64,000 bases of DNA from the NCBI RefSeq assembly GCF_007197755.1, contig NZ_CP041636.1:1586001-1650000 (forward strand), in the 5' to 3' direction. The translations under genes were made by a program, and so were the position numbers. A model generated the notes under the pieces. It made no database searches. It saw only the letters and a list, made by a program, of their open reading frames with translations, and had not been told where the DNA came from. The stretch comes from Ferrovibrio terrae (GTDB lineage Bacteria > Pseudomonadota > Alphaproteobacteria > Ferrovibrionales > Ferrovibrionaceae). Of the stretch, positions 44,862 through 54,630 are shown one piece after another (the stretch's first letter is position 1; each line of letters begins with the position of its first letter).

Positions 44862-45701
44862 ATGAAGATGTCGTTCCGCCTGCGCGCCGCCGTCGTGTCG
44901 GTGGCGCTCCTGATCACCATGCTTGCGGCCTGGCACATCGCCACCGCAGGCGTGGGTCAGACCCAGGCCATGGATCCGGAATATGCCAAGCTGATGGGCC
45001 TGACGGCGACGCAGGGCAAGTCGGCCATGCCGGGGCCGCTCGATGTGGCGAAAATCCTCGGCGGCCATCTGGCCGATCCCTTCTATGTGAAGGGGCCCAA
45101 TGATCAGGGCATCGGCATCCAGCTCGGCTACTCCATCGGTCGCGTCGCGCTCGGTTTCGGGCTTGCCGTGCTGGTCGCCGTCCCGCTCGGCTTCCTGATC
45201 GGTCTGTCGCCGCTGTTCCGTCAGGCGCTCGATCCTTTCATTCAGGTGATGCGTCCGGTTTCTCCCCTGGCGTGGATGCCGCTGGCGCTCTACACGATCA
45301 AGGACAGCGCGATCTCGTCGATCTTCGTCATCTTCATCTGTTCGGTCTGGCCGATGCTGACCAACACGGCCTTTGCCGTGGCCAATGTGCGGAAAGAGTG
45401 GCTCAACGTCTCCCGGACGCTGGAGGTCGGCACCTTCCGCACCATTTTCCGCGTCATCCTGCCGGCGGCGGCGCCGACGATTCTCACCGGCATGCGCATC
45501 TCGATCTCGATTGCCTGGCTGGTCATCGTGGCGGCCGAGATGCTCGTCGGCGGCACCGGCATCGGCTACTTCGTCTGGAACGAATGGAACAACCTGTCGA
45601 TCGCCAATGTGATCAACGCGATCCTGTTCATCGGTGTGATCGGCATGCTGCTTGACCAGCTGCTCGGCTTCCTCACCCGCCTCGTCACCTTCACCGAGTA
45701 A
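44862..45701 (+). CDS. cynB: ABC transporter permease (cyanate/nitrate type)
   Basis: The 279-residue permease has a signal-anchor amino terminus, about six membrane segments and the ABC permease EAA-like loop ([29 protein letters not shown] in two parts). It resembles NrtB/CynB/SsuC permeases. It follows the binding-protein gene by 25 bases and precedes the ATPase gene by five. The TTTCGGAG before the ATG gives a clear ribosome-binding site. Substrate is inferred from cyanase. Confidence 0.9.
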   Translation: MKMSFRLRAAVVSVALLITMLAAWHIATAGVGQTQAMDPEYAKLMGLTATQGKSAMPGPLDVAKILGGHLADPFYVKGPNDQGIGIQLGYSIGRVALGFGLAVLVAVPLGFLIGLSPLFRQALDPFIQVMRPVSPLAWMPLALYTIKDSAISSIFVIFICSVWPMLTNTAFAVANVRKEWLNVSRTLEVGTFRTIFRVILPAAAPTILTGMRISISIAWLVIVAAEMLVGGTGIGYFVWNEWNNLSIANVINAILFIGVIGMLLDQLLGFLTRLVTFTE

Positions 45702-45706
45702 GCGTC

Positions 45707-46558
45707 ATGAGCCAGCATTTCATCTCGGTCGAAGCGCTCAAGCGCCAGTTTCCCGGCACCGACCAGGCGGTGTTCGAGGACCTGTGGTTCGGCATCGACA
45801 AGGGCGAATTCGTCTGCGTCATCGGCCATTCCGGCTGCGGCAAGACCACCGTGCTGAACGTCATGGCCGGCCTGGATCACGCCACCGAAGGCGGGATTAT
45901 CTTCGACGGCAAGGCCATCGAAGGTCCCAGCCTGGACCGCGCCGTGGTGTTCCAGGGCCATGCCCTGATGCCCTGGATGTCAGTGCTGGAAAACGTGATG
46001 TTCGCGGTGCAGTCGCGCTGGCCGCAATGGAGCAGGTCCGAGGCCGCCGAACATGCGCGCAAATATATCGCCATGGTCAATCTCACCGGCGCCGAAGACA
46101 AGAAGCCGTCCCAGTTATCGGGCGGCATGAAGCAGCGCGTCGGCATTGCCCGCGCGCTCAGCATCGAACCCAAGACCCTGCTGATGGACGAGCCCTTCTC
46201 GGCGCTGGATGCGCTGACGCGCGGCACGTTGCAGGACGAGGTGCTGCGCATCCGCGCCACCACCAGTCTGACCGTCTTCATGATCACGCATGATGTCGAT
46301 GAAGCGATTCTGCTGGCCGACCGTATCGTGCTGATGACCAACGGTCCCGGCGCGCGCATTGCCGAGATTCTGGTCAACACGCTGCCGAAAACCCGCACGC
46401 GCGAAACGCTGCACCAGCTCGCCGACTACTACCCGATGCGCAACCACCTGCTCGATTTCCTGGTAAGGCGCTCGAAGAATTTCGTCCCGCCGCCGGGCTG
46501 GGATGCCAAACGCCCGCCACAGATCAGAGCTACTGCCACCGGCGTGGCCGCTGAATAA
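45707..46558 (+). CDS. cynD: ABC transporter ATP-binding protein (cyanate/nitrate type)
   Basis: The 283-residue ATPase has Walker [10 protein letters not shown] (residues 40-48), the Q-loop in [11 protein letters not shown], signature [15 protein letters not shown], Walker [12 protein letters not shown] and the switch histidine in [10 protein letters not shown]. It resembles NrtD/CynD/TauB ATPases. It starts five bases after the permease stop. It powers uptake of the operon substrate. Confidence 0.92.
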   Translation: MSQHFISVEALKRQFPGTDQAVFEDLWFGIDKGEFVCVIGHSGCGKTTVLNVMAGLDHATEGGIIFDGKAIEGPSLDRAVVFQGHALMPWMSVLENVMFAVQSRWPQWSRSEAAEHARKYIAMVNLTGAEDKKPSQLSGGMKQRVGIARALSIEPKTLLMDEPFSALDALTRGTLQDEVLRIRATTSLTVFMITHDVDEAILLADRIVLMTNGPGARIAEILVNTLPKTRTRETLHQLADYYPMRNHLLDFLVRRSKNFVPPPGWDAKRPPQIRATATGVAAE

Positions 46559-46591
46559 CCCTCGTCACAAGAAAGCATAGGAGAGAGACCC

Positions 46592-47041
46592 GTGAAGCGC
46601 GAAGCCGTTACCGAAAAAATCTGCGATGCCAAACGCATGAAGGGCCTGACCTGGAAGGCGATCGCCAAGAAGATCGACCCGAAAGAGTCGCATATCCTGA
46701 TTACCGCCGCGTTGCTCGGCCAGATGAAGCTGGAACCGGCCCAAGCCGCCAAGGCCGCCAAGCTGCTGGGCCTGGGCAAGATGGAAGAAAAGCTGCTCTG
46801 CGAGATTCCCTATCGCGGTTCGCTGCCGCAGGTGCCGCCGACCGATCCGACCATCTATCGCTTCTATGAGCTGGTGCAGGTTTATGGCACCACCTGGAAG
46901 GAACTGATCCACGAAGAATTCGGCGACGGCATCATGTCGGCGATCGACTTCAACATGACGATGGAGCGCCTGCCCGATCCGAAGGGCGACCGCGTCAAGA
47001 TCGTGATGACCGGCAAATATCTCGAATACAAGCGCTACTGA
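46592..47041 (+). CDS. cynS: Cyanase (cyanate hydratase)
   Basis: Cyanase converts cyanate and bicarbonate to ammonia and carbon dioxide, which detoxifies cyanate and supplies nitrogen. The 149-residue protein has the helix-turn-helix-like amino-terminal domain and the catalytic triad in order: Arg90 and Glu93 (YRFYE) and Ser116 (GDGIMSAIDF), matching E. coli Arg96, Glu99 and Ser122. It is the last gene of the ABC operon and is followed by a terminator. GGAGAGAGACC precedes the GTG/ATG at 46592. Confidence 0.97.
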   Translation: MKREAVTEKICDAKRMKGLTWKAIAKKIDPKESHILITAALLGQMKLEPAQAAKAAKLLGLGKMEEKLLCEIPYRGSLPQVPPTDPTIYRFYELVQVYGTTWKELIHEEFGDGIMSAIDFNMTMERLPDPKGDRVKIVMTGKYLEYKRY

Positions 47042-47090
47042 TCCGCGCGCCGCTGAAGGCATCACCCTTCAGGAGGCCGGCAATGAATGA

Positions 47091-47124
47091 AAAGCGGGAT
47101 GCCTCACAGGCATGCCGCTTTTTT
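47091..47124 (+). terminator. Intrinsic terminator of the cyanase operon
   Basis: AAAGCGG-g-ATGCCT-CAC-AGGCAT-g-CCGCTTT forms a 13-pair stem with one G-G mismatch and a CAC loop, followed by TTT. It lies 50 bases after the cynS stop. Confidence 0.9.
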
Positions 47125-47186
47125 CATGCCGGCTTCTGCACGCAGGTGGTGCGCATAGTGTCGTGCGCGCCTCCAAAACGTGCTCT

Positions 47187-47202
47187 TGGCACGGATCATG
47201 CT
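47187..47202 (+). promoter_or_regulatory. Predicted sigma-54 (-24/-12) promoter of the chemoreceptor gene
   Basis: TGGCACGGATCATGCT matches TGGCACG-N4-TTGCW except for A in place of the first T of TTGC; GG and GC are ten bases apart. It lies 50 bases before the chemoreceptor start. No copy of the TACGA-N4-TCGTA site is visible in this gap. Confidence 0.65.
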
Positions 47203-47252
47203 TCGATTCTCAACAGAAATGTCAGCATCGCAAAAGGCGATAGGGGTGGCGT

Positions 47253-49415
47253 ATGTCGGGTGAAGGCAGCAGGTCGCGCAGTATCTCCACACTCGGTTTC
47301 GTCGGCTATGCCGCCAGCCAGATGTTCGAAGCCCGCCAGTTGTCGGCGGAAGCACCGGATGCTGCGAAAGCCATCGCCTATGCCACCGCGGCCGGTGCGC
47401 TGTGCCACGATCTGCAGCGCGAGCGTGGCTCCAGCGCGCTGTATCTCGGCAGCGGCGGTCGGGAATTCCGCGAGCAGCTGAAAGCGGCGCGCGGCAGCGT
47501 TGATGAAAAGCTGCTGGCGCTGCGGGCCGCGCTGGAGGATTGCCGCACCGCGGGTTTACTCAGGGATCTGGTGACGGCCGGGACGGCGCTGAGCAACCAG
47601 ATCGATGCTGCGCGCAGCGCACGCGATGCCATCGACCGGCTGGAGTTCACCACACAGCAGTCCTTTGCCAACTGGACAGCACCGATCCGCCAAGCGCTGG
47701 AGAGCGTGCGCAGCCTGGGCTACCTGCTGCAGAACATGGCGCTCGCACGCGGGCTGGATGCCTATCTCGCGCTGCTGGAAGGACTGGAGAAAGCGGCGCA
47801 GGAACGCGCCACCGGCTCGGCCGCGCTGGCCTCGGGCAAATTCGAACTCGCGGTGTTCCAGCGCTTCATGAGTCTGGGTTTCCTGCAGGAGGCCGACTTC
47901 ACCGTGTTCAGGTCGCATGCCGGCAGGGAACAGGTCGCCTTCTTCGAGGAGGTCAGCGCGGGCCCGGTTTTCGCGGAAGTCGCCAAGCTGCGCGCCGCGA
48001 TCTACGACGGCTATGCCCACGGAGACTCGACCGGCGGCATCGCGGCGCCGCACTGGTTCCAGATCACCACAGGGCGCATTGACCAGATCGTGCGCGTGCG
48101 TGATCGCGTCGCCGAGGACCTGCGCGCCGCCTGTGCCGCGCTGCTGGCGCAGAAACCCGATCGCATGGCGGGCGTGTTCGGTGTCTGTCTGCTGCTCGGC
48201 CTGCCGGTGATCGCCACCGTCGGCGTGCTGGCCGGCGGCGGCGGGCGCCTCGCCCAGCTGCGACAGTCCTGGCGCGAGTGGCAGCATGGCATGCAGGCGC
48301 GGCGCAAATCCTCGCGCGACCGCCAGGTGCTGCGCGATGGCGAACAGCTCAAACGCGCCGAGGCCGAAGCACGCGAGCGCGTCTCGGCCGCCGAAGTGAC
48401 CGATCTGGTCAACCGGCTTCTCGCGGGCGATCTCGGCAGCCGGCTGTCGCAGGAAGGCAAGGGCGGCTTCTTCCTCGAGATCAGCCAGCAGCTCAATCGC
48501 TTTGCCGCGATGCTGCAGACCATGATGGACGAGATGGCGCTGGTGACGGCAGCACTCGGCGCCGGCGATCTCAGCCGGCAGGTGCGCGGCGACTATGCCG
48601 GCTTGTTTGGCCAGCTGAAAGACAGCACCAATGCCATGGCCGGGCTGATCGGCGATTTCTCAGGCCGGCTGGCGGAAAGCGCCGTGGCGGTGAAAACCGC
48701 CTCGGCCGAGATTTCCGCCGGCAGTCTCGATCTGTCCCAGCGCAGCGAAAGCCAGGCCGCGGCATTGGAGGAAACCGCCGCGACGATGCAGCAGATCACC
48801 GCCACCGTGAAGCAGAATGCCGACAATGCCACGCGCGCGGACCAGCTCAGTCACAATGTCCGCAACAAGGCGGCAGCGAGCGGCGAGGTGGTGCAGGGCG
48901 TGATCGCCGCCATGCGCCAGATCGAGCAGAGCGCGGCCAGGATCGGCGACATCATCGCGGTGATGAACGAGATCGCCTTCCAGACCAACCTGCTGGCGCT
49001 GAATGCCAGTGTGGAGGCCGCGCGCGCCGGCGATGCCGGCAAGGGTTTTGCGGTGGTGGCGCATGAGGTGCGGGCGCTGGCCCAGCGCTCGGCCAATGCC
49101 GCCAAGGAGATCAAGGGGCTGATCGAGGCTTCGAACGGCCATGTGCGCAGCGGCGCGGGCCTGGTCGAGCAGGCCGGCACATCGCTCACCGAGGTGAATT
49201 CCGCAATCCAGGGCGTATCGGACATCATCGCTGAAATCGCCGCCGCCAGCCGCGAACAGGCCACCGGCCTTGAACAGGTCAGCATGGCGGTGACGCAGAT
49301 GGATGAAGCGACACAGCGCAATGCCGCGCTGGTCGAGGAAACCACGGCCTCGGCGCAGTCGCTGGCGCACCAGTCGACCGAACTGGCCGACCTGGTCGGC
49401 TTCTTCCGGCGCTAG
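47253..49415 (+). CDS. Chemoreceptor with NIT (nitrate/nitrite-sensing) domain
   Basis: The 720-residue methyl-accepting protein has an amino-terminal helical domain (about residues 30-300) with NIT features [17 protein letters not shown] and [15 protein letters not shown], one clear membrane segment (about 303-325), a HAMP-like linker and a signalling domain with the hairpin [19 protein letters not shown]. No hydrophobic amino-terminal segment is seen, and an in-frame stop lies just upstream of the ATG, so the NIT domain may be cytoplasmic. It lies downstream of cynS behind its own sigma-54-like promoter. Nitrate, nitrite or cyanate are possible ligands. Confidence 0.9.
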   Translation: MSGEGSRSRSISTLGFVGYAASQMFEARQLSAEAPDAAKAIAYATAAGALCHDLQRERGSSALYLGSGGREFREQLKAARGSVDEKLLALRAALEDCRTAGLLRDLVTAGTALSNQIDAARSARDAIDRLEFTTQQSFANWTAPIRQALESVRSLGYLLQNMALARGLDAYLALLEGLEKAAQERATGSAALASGKFELAVFQRFMSLGFLQEADFTVFRSHAGREQVAFFEEVSAGPVFAEVAKLRAAIYDGYAHGDSTGGIAAPHWFQITTGRIDQIVRVRDRVAEDLRAACAALLAQKPDRMAGVFGVCLLLGLPVIATVGVLAGGGGRLAQLRQSWREWQHGMQARRKSSRDRQVLRDGEQLKRAEAEARERVSAAEVTDLVNRLLAGDLGSRLSQEGKGGFFLEISQQLNRFAAMLQTMMDEMALVTAALGAGDLSRQVRGDYAGLFGQLKDSTNAMAGLIGDFSGRLAESAVAVKTASAEISAGSLDLSQRSESQAAALEETAATMQQITATVKQNADNATRADQLSHNVRNKAAASGEVVQGVIAAMRQIEQSAARIGDIIAVMNEIAFQTNLLALNASVEAARAGDAGKGFAVVAHEVRALAQRSANAAKEIKGLIEASNGHVRSGAGLVEQAGTSLTEVNSAIQGVSDIIAEIAAASREQATGLEQVSMAVTQMDEATQRNAALVEETTASAQSLAHQSTELADLVGFFRR

Positions 49416-49427
49416 TGCAGGCTTCGC

Positions 49428-49907
49428 CTAGTATAAAATCCCGGGCAGGATATCGAGCACTTCGCCGCTGGCGGTGCTCACCATCAGGATGTTCTTGCCG
49501 ACCAGGACCCGGTCGGTCTCCGGCCGGGCCGGCGGCAGCTCGCGCAGCAGCGGGCCGGGCAGGCGGTCGAGCGCGGACAGCACCGTCATCGGCAGCCGGT
49601 CGCCCTTGGCCGGGTCGGCCGTGAGGCCGGCGGGCAGCACGCGATCGTATTTCTTGTTGCGAGCGGCGCGCTTCTGCTTGTCGCGCACACGCTCGTAGAA
49701 GGTCGGGATGAGCCAGCGCTCGCTGCTGTTGAAGGCTATGCGGTCGTCGACCGTCTCCGGCGCCGCGGTGATCAGCGCGGTCTGCTGCGGGGCATCGGCC
49801 GGCAAGGTCGGCGGCGGCGCCAGATTGGGACCGGGCATCTGCGCCTGCACGGCCGATATGCCGGCCAGCAGTGCAAGGACAAGACCGGCGTGAGGCAGTC
49901 CGCGCAT
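49428..49907 (-). CDS. Exported RcnB/CigR-like protein
   Basis: A 159-residue protein with a signal peptide (ending AVQAQ) and a carboxy-terminal region YDRVLPAGLTADPAKGDRLP...LVGKNILMVSTASGEVLDIL that resembles the RcnB/CigR small periplasmic family. Its function is uncertain; RcnB affects nickel/cobalt homeostasis in E. coli. It starts four bases after the rlmN stop, so it is the last gene of the ialB-rlmN unit. ATG 49907 fits the signal peptide best. Confidence 0.65.
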   Translation of the reverse strand: MRGLPHAGLVLALLAGISAVQAQMPGPNLAPPPTLPADAPQQTALITAAPETVDDRIAFNSSERWLIPTFYERVRDKQKRAARNKKYDRVLPAGLTADPAKGDRLPMTVLSALDRLPGPLLRELPPARPETDRVLVGKNILMVSTASGEVLDILPGILY

Positions 49908-49911
49908 GGCG

Positions 49912-51132
49912 TCAGGCCGCCGGAGCGGCAGCGGCGGCCGCGTCCTTGGCCGCCTGTTCACGCAGGATGTCGGCCTTGCTGCGCTTCACGCTGTCGGATT
50001 TCAGCTGGCCGCAGGCCGCCATGATGTCGCGACCGCGCGGCGTGCGCACCGGCGAGGAATAGCCGGCATTGAACACGATATCGCTGAACTTGCGGATCGC
50101 CTCGTCGCTTGAGCATTCGTAGGGCGCACCCGGCCAGGCGTTGAACGGGATCAGATTCACCTTGGCCGGCACGCCCTTCAGCAGCCGCACCAGTTCCTTC
50201 GCATCGGCCGGCGTGTCGTTCACGCCCTTCAGCATCACGTATTCGAAGGTGATGCGGCGCGCGTTGCTCAGGCCCGGATAACTGGCGCAGGCCTGCATCA
50301 GGTCCTTGATCGGATACTTCTTGTTGATCGGCACGATCACGTCGCGGATATCGTCGCGCACGGCATGCAGGCTGATCGCGAGGTTGACGCCCAGTTCGGC
50401 GCCGCAGCGCTCGATCATCGGCACCACGCCGGCGGTGCTGAGCGTGATGCGGCGCTTCGAGATGGCGATGCCCTCGTTGTCCAGCACGATTTTCAGCGCC
50501 TTCGCCACCTGGTCGAAATTGTACAGCGGCTCGCCCATGCCCATCATCACGATGTTGGACAGCATGCGGCCGTCCGGCGGCGAAGGCCATTCATTCAGGT
50601 GGTCGCGAGCCAGCATCACCTGGCCGACGATCTCGGCCGCATTCAGGTTGCGCACCAGCTTCATCGTGCCGGTATGGCAGAATTTGCAGGTCAGCGTGCA
50701 GCCGACCTGGCTGGAGACGCAGAGCGCGCCGCGGTCTTCTTCCGGGATATGCACGCATTCGGCTTCTTCGCCATCGGCGAATTTCAGCAGCCATTTGCGG
50801 GTGCCGTCGGTGCTTTTCAGGTCGCGGCTTGCCACCGGGCGGCCGACGCTGAAATGCCGCGCCAGACGTTCGCGCAGGTCCTTCGACAGCGTGGTCATCT
50901 CGGCGAAATCGCGGCTGCCGCGATAATAGATCCAGTGCCAGAGCTGGTTGGCCCGCATCTTCGCCGATTTCTCGGCCTCGCCGGCAGTCACCAGCGCGGC
51001 GGCGATTTCCGCGCGCGTCAGGCCAAGCAGCTCGACAGCCGCGCCGTCAACCGGGACTTGGGGGGCGCGGTCGCCCACGCGCACGTCGTCAACCAGTGCG
51101 GCAGAACGGGGGGCGGCAGACGACGGGGTCAC
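49912..51132 (-). CDS. rlmN: Dual-specificity 23S rRNA/tRNA adenine-C2 methyltransferase RlmN
   Basis: RlmN is a radical SAM enzyme that methylates C2 of A2503 in 23S rRNA and A37 in some tRNAs. The 406-residue protein has the CX3CX2C cluster motif (Cys145, Cys149, Cys152 in [13 protein letters not shown]), the GMGEPLYNF motif and the methylated Cys374 in AACGQLKSD. The start is GTG at 51132, overlapping the ialB stop in GTGA. The amino terminus has about 30 residues beyond the core. Confidence 0.97.
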   Translation of the reverse strand: MTPSSAAPRSAALVDDVRVGDRAPQVPVDGAAVELLGLTRAEIAAALVTAGEAEKSAKMRANQLWHWIYYRGSRDFAEMTTLSKDLRERLARHFSVGRPVASRDLKSTDGTRKWLLKFADGEEAECVHIPEEDRGALCVSSQVGCTLTCKFCHTGTMKLVRNLNAAEIVGQVMLARDHLNEWPSPPDGRMLSNIVMMGMGEPLYNFDQVAKALKIVLDNEGIAISKRRITLSTAGVVPMIERCGAELGVNLAISLHAVRDDIRDVIVPINKKYPIKDLMQACASYPGLSNARRITFEYVMLKGVNDTPADAKELVRLLKGVPAKVNLIPFNAWPGAPYECSSDEAIRKFSDIVFNAGYSSPVRTPRGRDIMAACGQLKSDSVKRSKADILREQAAKDAAAAAAPAA

Positions 51133-51737
51133 GAGTTGGCTCCCACCCCGCAGGCCTTGTCGATGGCCTGCAAGGCCTGGCCGAAACCGTCGAGGTCATA
51201 GGTGTCGGTGGTCTTGGTGCCGCGGCTCGACTCGCCGCGCACGACCAGCGTTTTGCCCTTGCGCAGCGCATCGACCAGCTTCTGGTCGGTCGTGGCATCC
51301 GAGGCCCAGGCGGCTTCCTGGTGGGTGAACATGTCGATGGTGGTCGGGCCGATCACGGCCTGTGCCGGGGTGGCGTCCTTCAGCGGATAGCCGAAATAGA
51401 TGCTGACCTCGTTGCGGATCTTTTCCTTCGGCTTATGCGTCACCAGGATGTAGATCTCGCCACGCTTGGCGCTGGACGGTTCCTTCTTCTGCGGCTGCGC
51501 ATGCAGGTAGCAGAGCTTGGACCCCTTGTCGGTATGCTCGTAGGCATCCCAACCGGTGAACTTGCCGATCCGCCTGGTTTCAGTAGCGGCGGCCTTCGGG
51601 TCGGCCTTGCGGGCCTGCGCGGTCGCATCGGGCATGCCCAAGGCAAACCCGAGCAGCAGCCCGAGAGAGAGGACAGGCAACAGAAGGTGCGAGGCGGGCA
51701 GCGAGACTGCCGGTCGATGGGCCTTTTTGTCGGTCAT
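51129..51737 (-). CDS. Invasion-associated locus B (IalB) family protein
   Basis: A 202-residue exported protein with a signal peptide (ending DATAQ) and an IalB domain: [49 protein letters not shown] and [16 protein letters not shown]. In Bartonella IalB aids erythrocyte entry, but the family is widespread in free-living alphaproteobacteria. The carboxy-terminal Cys and mid-domain Cys may form a disulphide. It overlaps rlmN by four bases. Starts at 51737 and 51749 are both possible. Confidence 0.85.
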   Translation of the reverse strand: MTDKKAHRPAVSLPASHLLLPVLSLGLLLGFALGMPDATAQARKADPKAAATETRRIGKFTGWDAYEHTDKGSKLCYLHAQPQKKEPSSAKRGEIYILVTHKPKEKIRNEVSIYFGYPLKDATPAQAVIGPTTIDMFTHQEAAWASDATTDQKLVDALRKGKTLVVRGESSRGTKTTDTYDLDGFGQALQAIDKACGVGANS

Positions 51738-51890
51738 GGCGGCGAACATAGCTGTGGAGGTGCCTGATTTCCACCCGATTTCATGGCGACATCATGGCGT
51801 TTGCCGCGCCGACTGTGTCGTACGTTACGATTTGATACGTAAACCGTTGGTAATCTTGCTTTATCCCGCGACTTTCAGCACCATTGCGGG

Positions 51891-52436
51891 ATGGACAGGG
51901 GGCAACAGGCCGTCTTGATGCGCGCCGTGGCCGAGGCTGGTGATCGCGCCGCTTTTGCCGCGCTTTACGAGCATTTTGCTCCCCGGCTGAAAGCCTATCT
52001 GCTGCGGCTCCGCGTGCCCGAGGATGTCGCCGAGGAACTGGCGCAGGAAAGCCTGATCGTCGCCTGGCACCGCGCCGCCAGTTTCGATCCGGCGCAGGCC
52101 TCGGTCTCCACCTGGTTGTTCACCATTCTGCGCAACAAGCGCATCGACCGTCTGCGCCGCGAAAAACGGCCAGAACTCGACCCCGACGATCCTGCGCTGG
52201 TGCCCGAGCCTGAACCTGCCGCCGATGTGCGGATGGTGACCATGCAGGATGAAGCGCAGCTTCGGGCGGCCCTGCAGAACCTGCCGGATGAACAGCTGCA
52301 TCTGCTGCGGCTGGCGTTTTTCTCTGATCTGTCGCATCGCGACATCGCCGAACGCGAAAACCTGCCGCTTGGCACGGTGAAGTCGCGCATCCGCCTGGCG
52401 CTCGGGCGCCTGAAGCTGCTGCTGGAAAAATCCTGA
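51891..52436 (+). CDS. ECF-type RNA polymerase sigma factor
   Basis: The 181-residue protein has sigma region 2 (FAALYEHFAPRLKAYLLRLR, DVAEELAQESLIVAWHRA, STWLFTILRNKRIDRLRREKR) and region 4 with SHRDIAERENLPLGTVKSRIRLALGRL. No anti-sigma gene is adjacent, so its control is unclear. TTACG-N8-CGTAA at 51825-51842 upstream is a possible regulatory repeat. Target promoters unknown. Confidence 0.93.
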   Translation: MDRGQQAVLMRAVAEAGDRAAFAALYEHFAPRLKAYLLRLRVPEDVAEELAQESLIVAWHRAASFDPAQASVSTWLFTILRNKRIDRLRREKRPELDPDDPALVPEPEPAADVRMVTMQDEAQLRAALQNLPDEQLHLLRLAFFSDLSHRDIAERENLPLGTVKSRIRLALGRLKLLLEKS

Positions 52437-52598
52437 CGCCGCCTCGTCCTGGGCGCATTGCCTGTCACGGAACGATATTTGTGCCGCGCTGATACGCGGA
52501 CTAGTTGTAACCCATTGAATAGGAATGAAAAATATCTGACTGTCGGATCATGTTACCGTTGTCCGATTCGCTTCGTCGGCTGTGAGAATTCGAGTTCC

Positions 52599-53174
52599 GT
52601 GTCTGGTCTTCCCCTGCCGTTCGCCGACGACCGTATCCTGCTCAACCTGGCCGCCTACTGGTCTGCCAAGCGGGGCGGCCATCCTTTGCCGCCACGCTCC
52701 GCGATCGATCCGCTCGACATGCCGCGCCGGCTGCTGCCGCATCTCATGCTGGTCGAGCCGACCGGCCGCGATATCGAAGTGCGCTTCCGCCTGGTCGGCA
52801 CCGAGCTGGTGCAGCGATTCCGGCGCGATGCCACCGGCAAGACCAGCCGCGATCTCTATCCGCCGGACAGCGACTATCGCAGTTATATCGAGCAGATTTA
52901 TTCCAGCGTGATCCAGCGCGGGCAGCCGCTCTATGTCGACAACACGCGCCGCTTTCCCGAGGAAGGCAGCAGCCGTGTGCGCCATCTGCTGTTGCCGATC
53001 GCGGCCGAAGCCGGCAGTGCCCGTGCGGCGCTGGTGCTCAGCTCGATCAGCTGGAGCACGGGGAGTGACGAAGGCCATCAGCCGCCGCCCTCGCGCGAAC
53101 GCCAGATTTCCGTCGAGGCACTGGAAAAAGGCGTGCTGCAGGCGACGCTGCGCGGCCTGCTCGATTCCATCTGA
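52599..53174 (+). CDS. PAS_5-family protein
   Basis: A 191-residue protein with the alphaproteobacterial PAS_5 pattern: AAYWSAKRGGHPLPPRSAIDP, LPHLMLVEP, RFRLVGTELVQRF, DATGKTSRDLYP. It has no output domain, so it likely works as a soluble sensor or adaptor; some PAS_5 proteins are in cell-cycle or stress regulation. The GTG at 52599 is used; the longer frame from 52458 lacks conservation. It is 162 bases after the ECF sigma gene, the only functional link. Confidence 0.82.
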   Translation: MSGLPLPFADDRILLNLAAYWSAKRGGHPLPPRSAIDPLDMPRRLLPHLMLVEPTGRDIEVRFRLVGTELVQRFRRDATGKTSRDLYPPDSDYRSYIEQIYSSVIQRGQPLYVDNTRRFPEEGSSRVRHLLLPIAAEAGSARAALVLSSISWSTGSDEGHQPPPSRERQISVEALEKGVLQATLRGLLDSI

Positions 53175-53259
53175 CTGACCAAAGTCGAACTGGTCCAGCC
53201 GCGCCATAGAAGTGCGGCGGCGTCCCCCGGTATAGTCGTCACGCAACGGGAGGAAGATT

Positions 53260-53622
53260 ATGACGGAGATCGACGCTTACACGGCAGGTATGGGTGGCGG
53301 CATGCTCGTGCTGTCGGTCATTGCCGGCTGGTCGACCACCCGCTACGAACTCGACATGACCCAGCAGTGGCGCATCACGAAATATGCCAGCGCCGTGCTG
53401 GCGCTGGTGCTCGGCTTCGGCTTCTGCCAGCTGCTGGCTGGCCAGCTTGCCGCCGCGCGCGGCATGTCGCCCGACGGCATTCTCGTGGTGCTGGCCGGCG
53501 CCTTTGTCGGCAGTCTCCTGGTGATGTGGATCGCGCAGGCGGTGGAATATGCCACGCGCCGCGCCTATGGCCTGGAGCCGATGCCCTACCGTCTGGTGCG
53601 CTTCGACCTGTTCCGCTGGTAA
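53260..53622 (+). CDS. Small inner-membrane protein of unknown function
   Basis: A 120-residue protein with three hydrophobic segments (about 10-24, 41-63, 71-93) and the ending YRLVRFDLFRW. GGGAGGAAGATT precedes the ATG, so translation is credible. I recognise no family. Its stop is one base from the stop of the convergent beta-propeller gene. Confidence 0.65.
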   Translation: MTEIDAYTAGMGGGMLVLSVIAGWSTTRYELDMTQQWRITKYASAVLALVLGFGFCQLLAGQLAAARGMSPDGILVVLAGAFVGSLLVMWIAQAVEYATRRAYGLEPMPYRLVRFDLFRW

Positions 53623-53623
53623 A

Positions 53624-54541
53624 TCACTTCAATACGGCCGGATCGAAGGAGAACAGCAGCGGGAAGAACGTCGCCCAGCTGTTCCAGCGCTGCGATCCCG
53701 CTTCGCTTACCCCCCAGAGCAGGCCGTCTTCGCCGCGCGCCAGGTCTTCAAGCCCCGCCATCGCCTCATGCTGCGCCAGCACCGCACCGGTCTGCGTGTC
53801 GATGCGATAGAGCCGGCCCATGCGGCCGTTGCTGGCGCTGATCCACAGGTTGCCCTTCGCATCGAAGGTCGCGCCCTGCGCATGGAAGGGCAGCGGCAGG
53901 CTGCGCACCGCTTCCGCCGCGCGGAAGGGCTGCGTGCTGCCGCTGAACAGCGTGGCGGGATCGGCGGCGATCAGCCGCGCCGAACCGTCGTCGCGGCTGT
54001 AGCGGCCGAACCACAGCAGCTTGCCGTCGAAGCTCAGGAAGTTGCTGCCCAGCGCCGGGTCCTTGTCCAGTTTGCGCGCCTCGCCCACGGCAATGGCGGT
54101 GCCGGCCTGCAACGATCTGGGAAGATCGAAGGCATAGAGCGCGCGACCGTTGTCGGCCACAAACAGCAGGCCGCCGTCGGGCGTGGCGGCAAGGCCATCG
54201 GCATGGCCGATGCCGGCGGGCAGGTCGAAGCCGCCGATTACCGCGCCGTTTTTCGGATCGACCGCGAAGATTTTCGCCGGGCCGCGATTGGTCTGCGGCT
54301 CGGTGCTGAGATACATGCCGACGAACAGCGTGCCGCGCGCCGTGGTCAGGCCCTGCGGCACATAGCCCTGATTGAGGCCCGGCGCCCAGTGGCGCTGGCG
54401 GATGGCGTGATCCAGCGGCGTGACCGACAGCGCCCGCTCGGTATAGACCGGTGCCTCGCCGCCCATCGGTCGATTCGAGGGCTGGGCGCCGGCGGGCGCG
54501 GCCAGCAGCAGTATAAGAAGGAGAGGCGGAAGCCGAAGCAT
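53624..54541 (-). CDS. Exported beta-propeller (NHL/SMP-30-like) protein
   Basis: A 305-residue protein with a signal peptide (ending PAGAQP) and repeated propeller blades such as HADGLAATPDGGLLFVADN, GATFDAKGNLWISAS and GLEDLARGEDGLLWGV. This layout fits SMP-30/NHL-like periplasmic proteins. Catalytic residues of true gluconolactonases are not evident, so the function is unassigned. Divergent from sppA by 89 bases. Confidence 0.75.
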   Translation of the reverse strand: MLRLPPLLLILLLAAPAGAQPSNRPMGGEAPVYTERALSVTPLDHAIRQRHWAPGLNQGYVPQGLTTARGTLFVGMYLSTEPQTNRGPAKIFAVDPKNGAVIGGFDLPAGIGHADGLAATPDGGLLFVADNGRALYAFDLPRSLQAGTAIAVGEARKLDKDPALGSNFLSFDGKLLWFGRYSRDDGSARLIAADPATLFSGSTQPFRAAEAVRSLPLPFHAQGATFDAKGNLWISASNGRMGRLYRIDTQTGAVLAQHEAMAGLEDLARGEDGLLWGVSEAGSQRWNSWATFFPLLFSFDPAVLK

Positions 54542-54630
54542 GGCGGAACCATAGCGCCGTCCGGCCGCTTCTGTCCCGCCATCTGAGCCAGCCCCTTGGC
54601 AAAAACCCTATCGCTACTTAAGTTTAGCCC

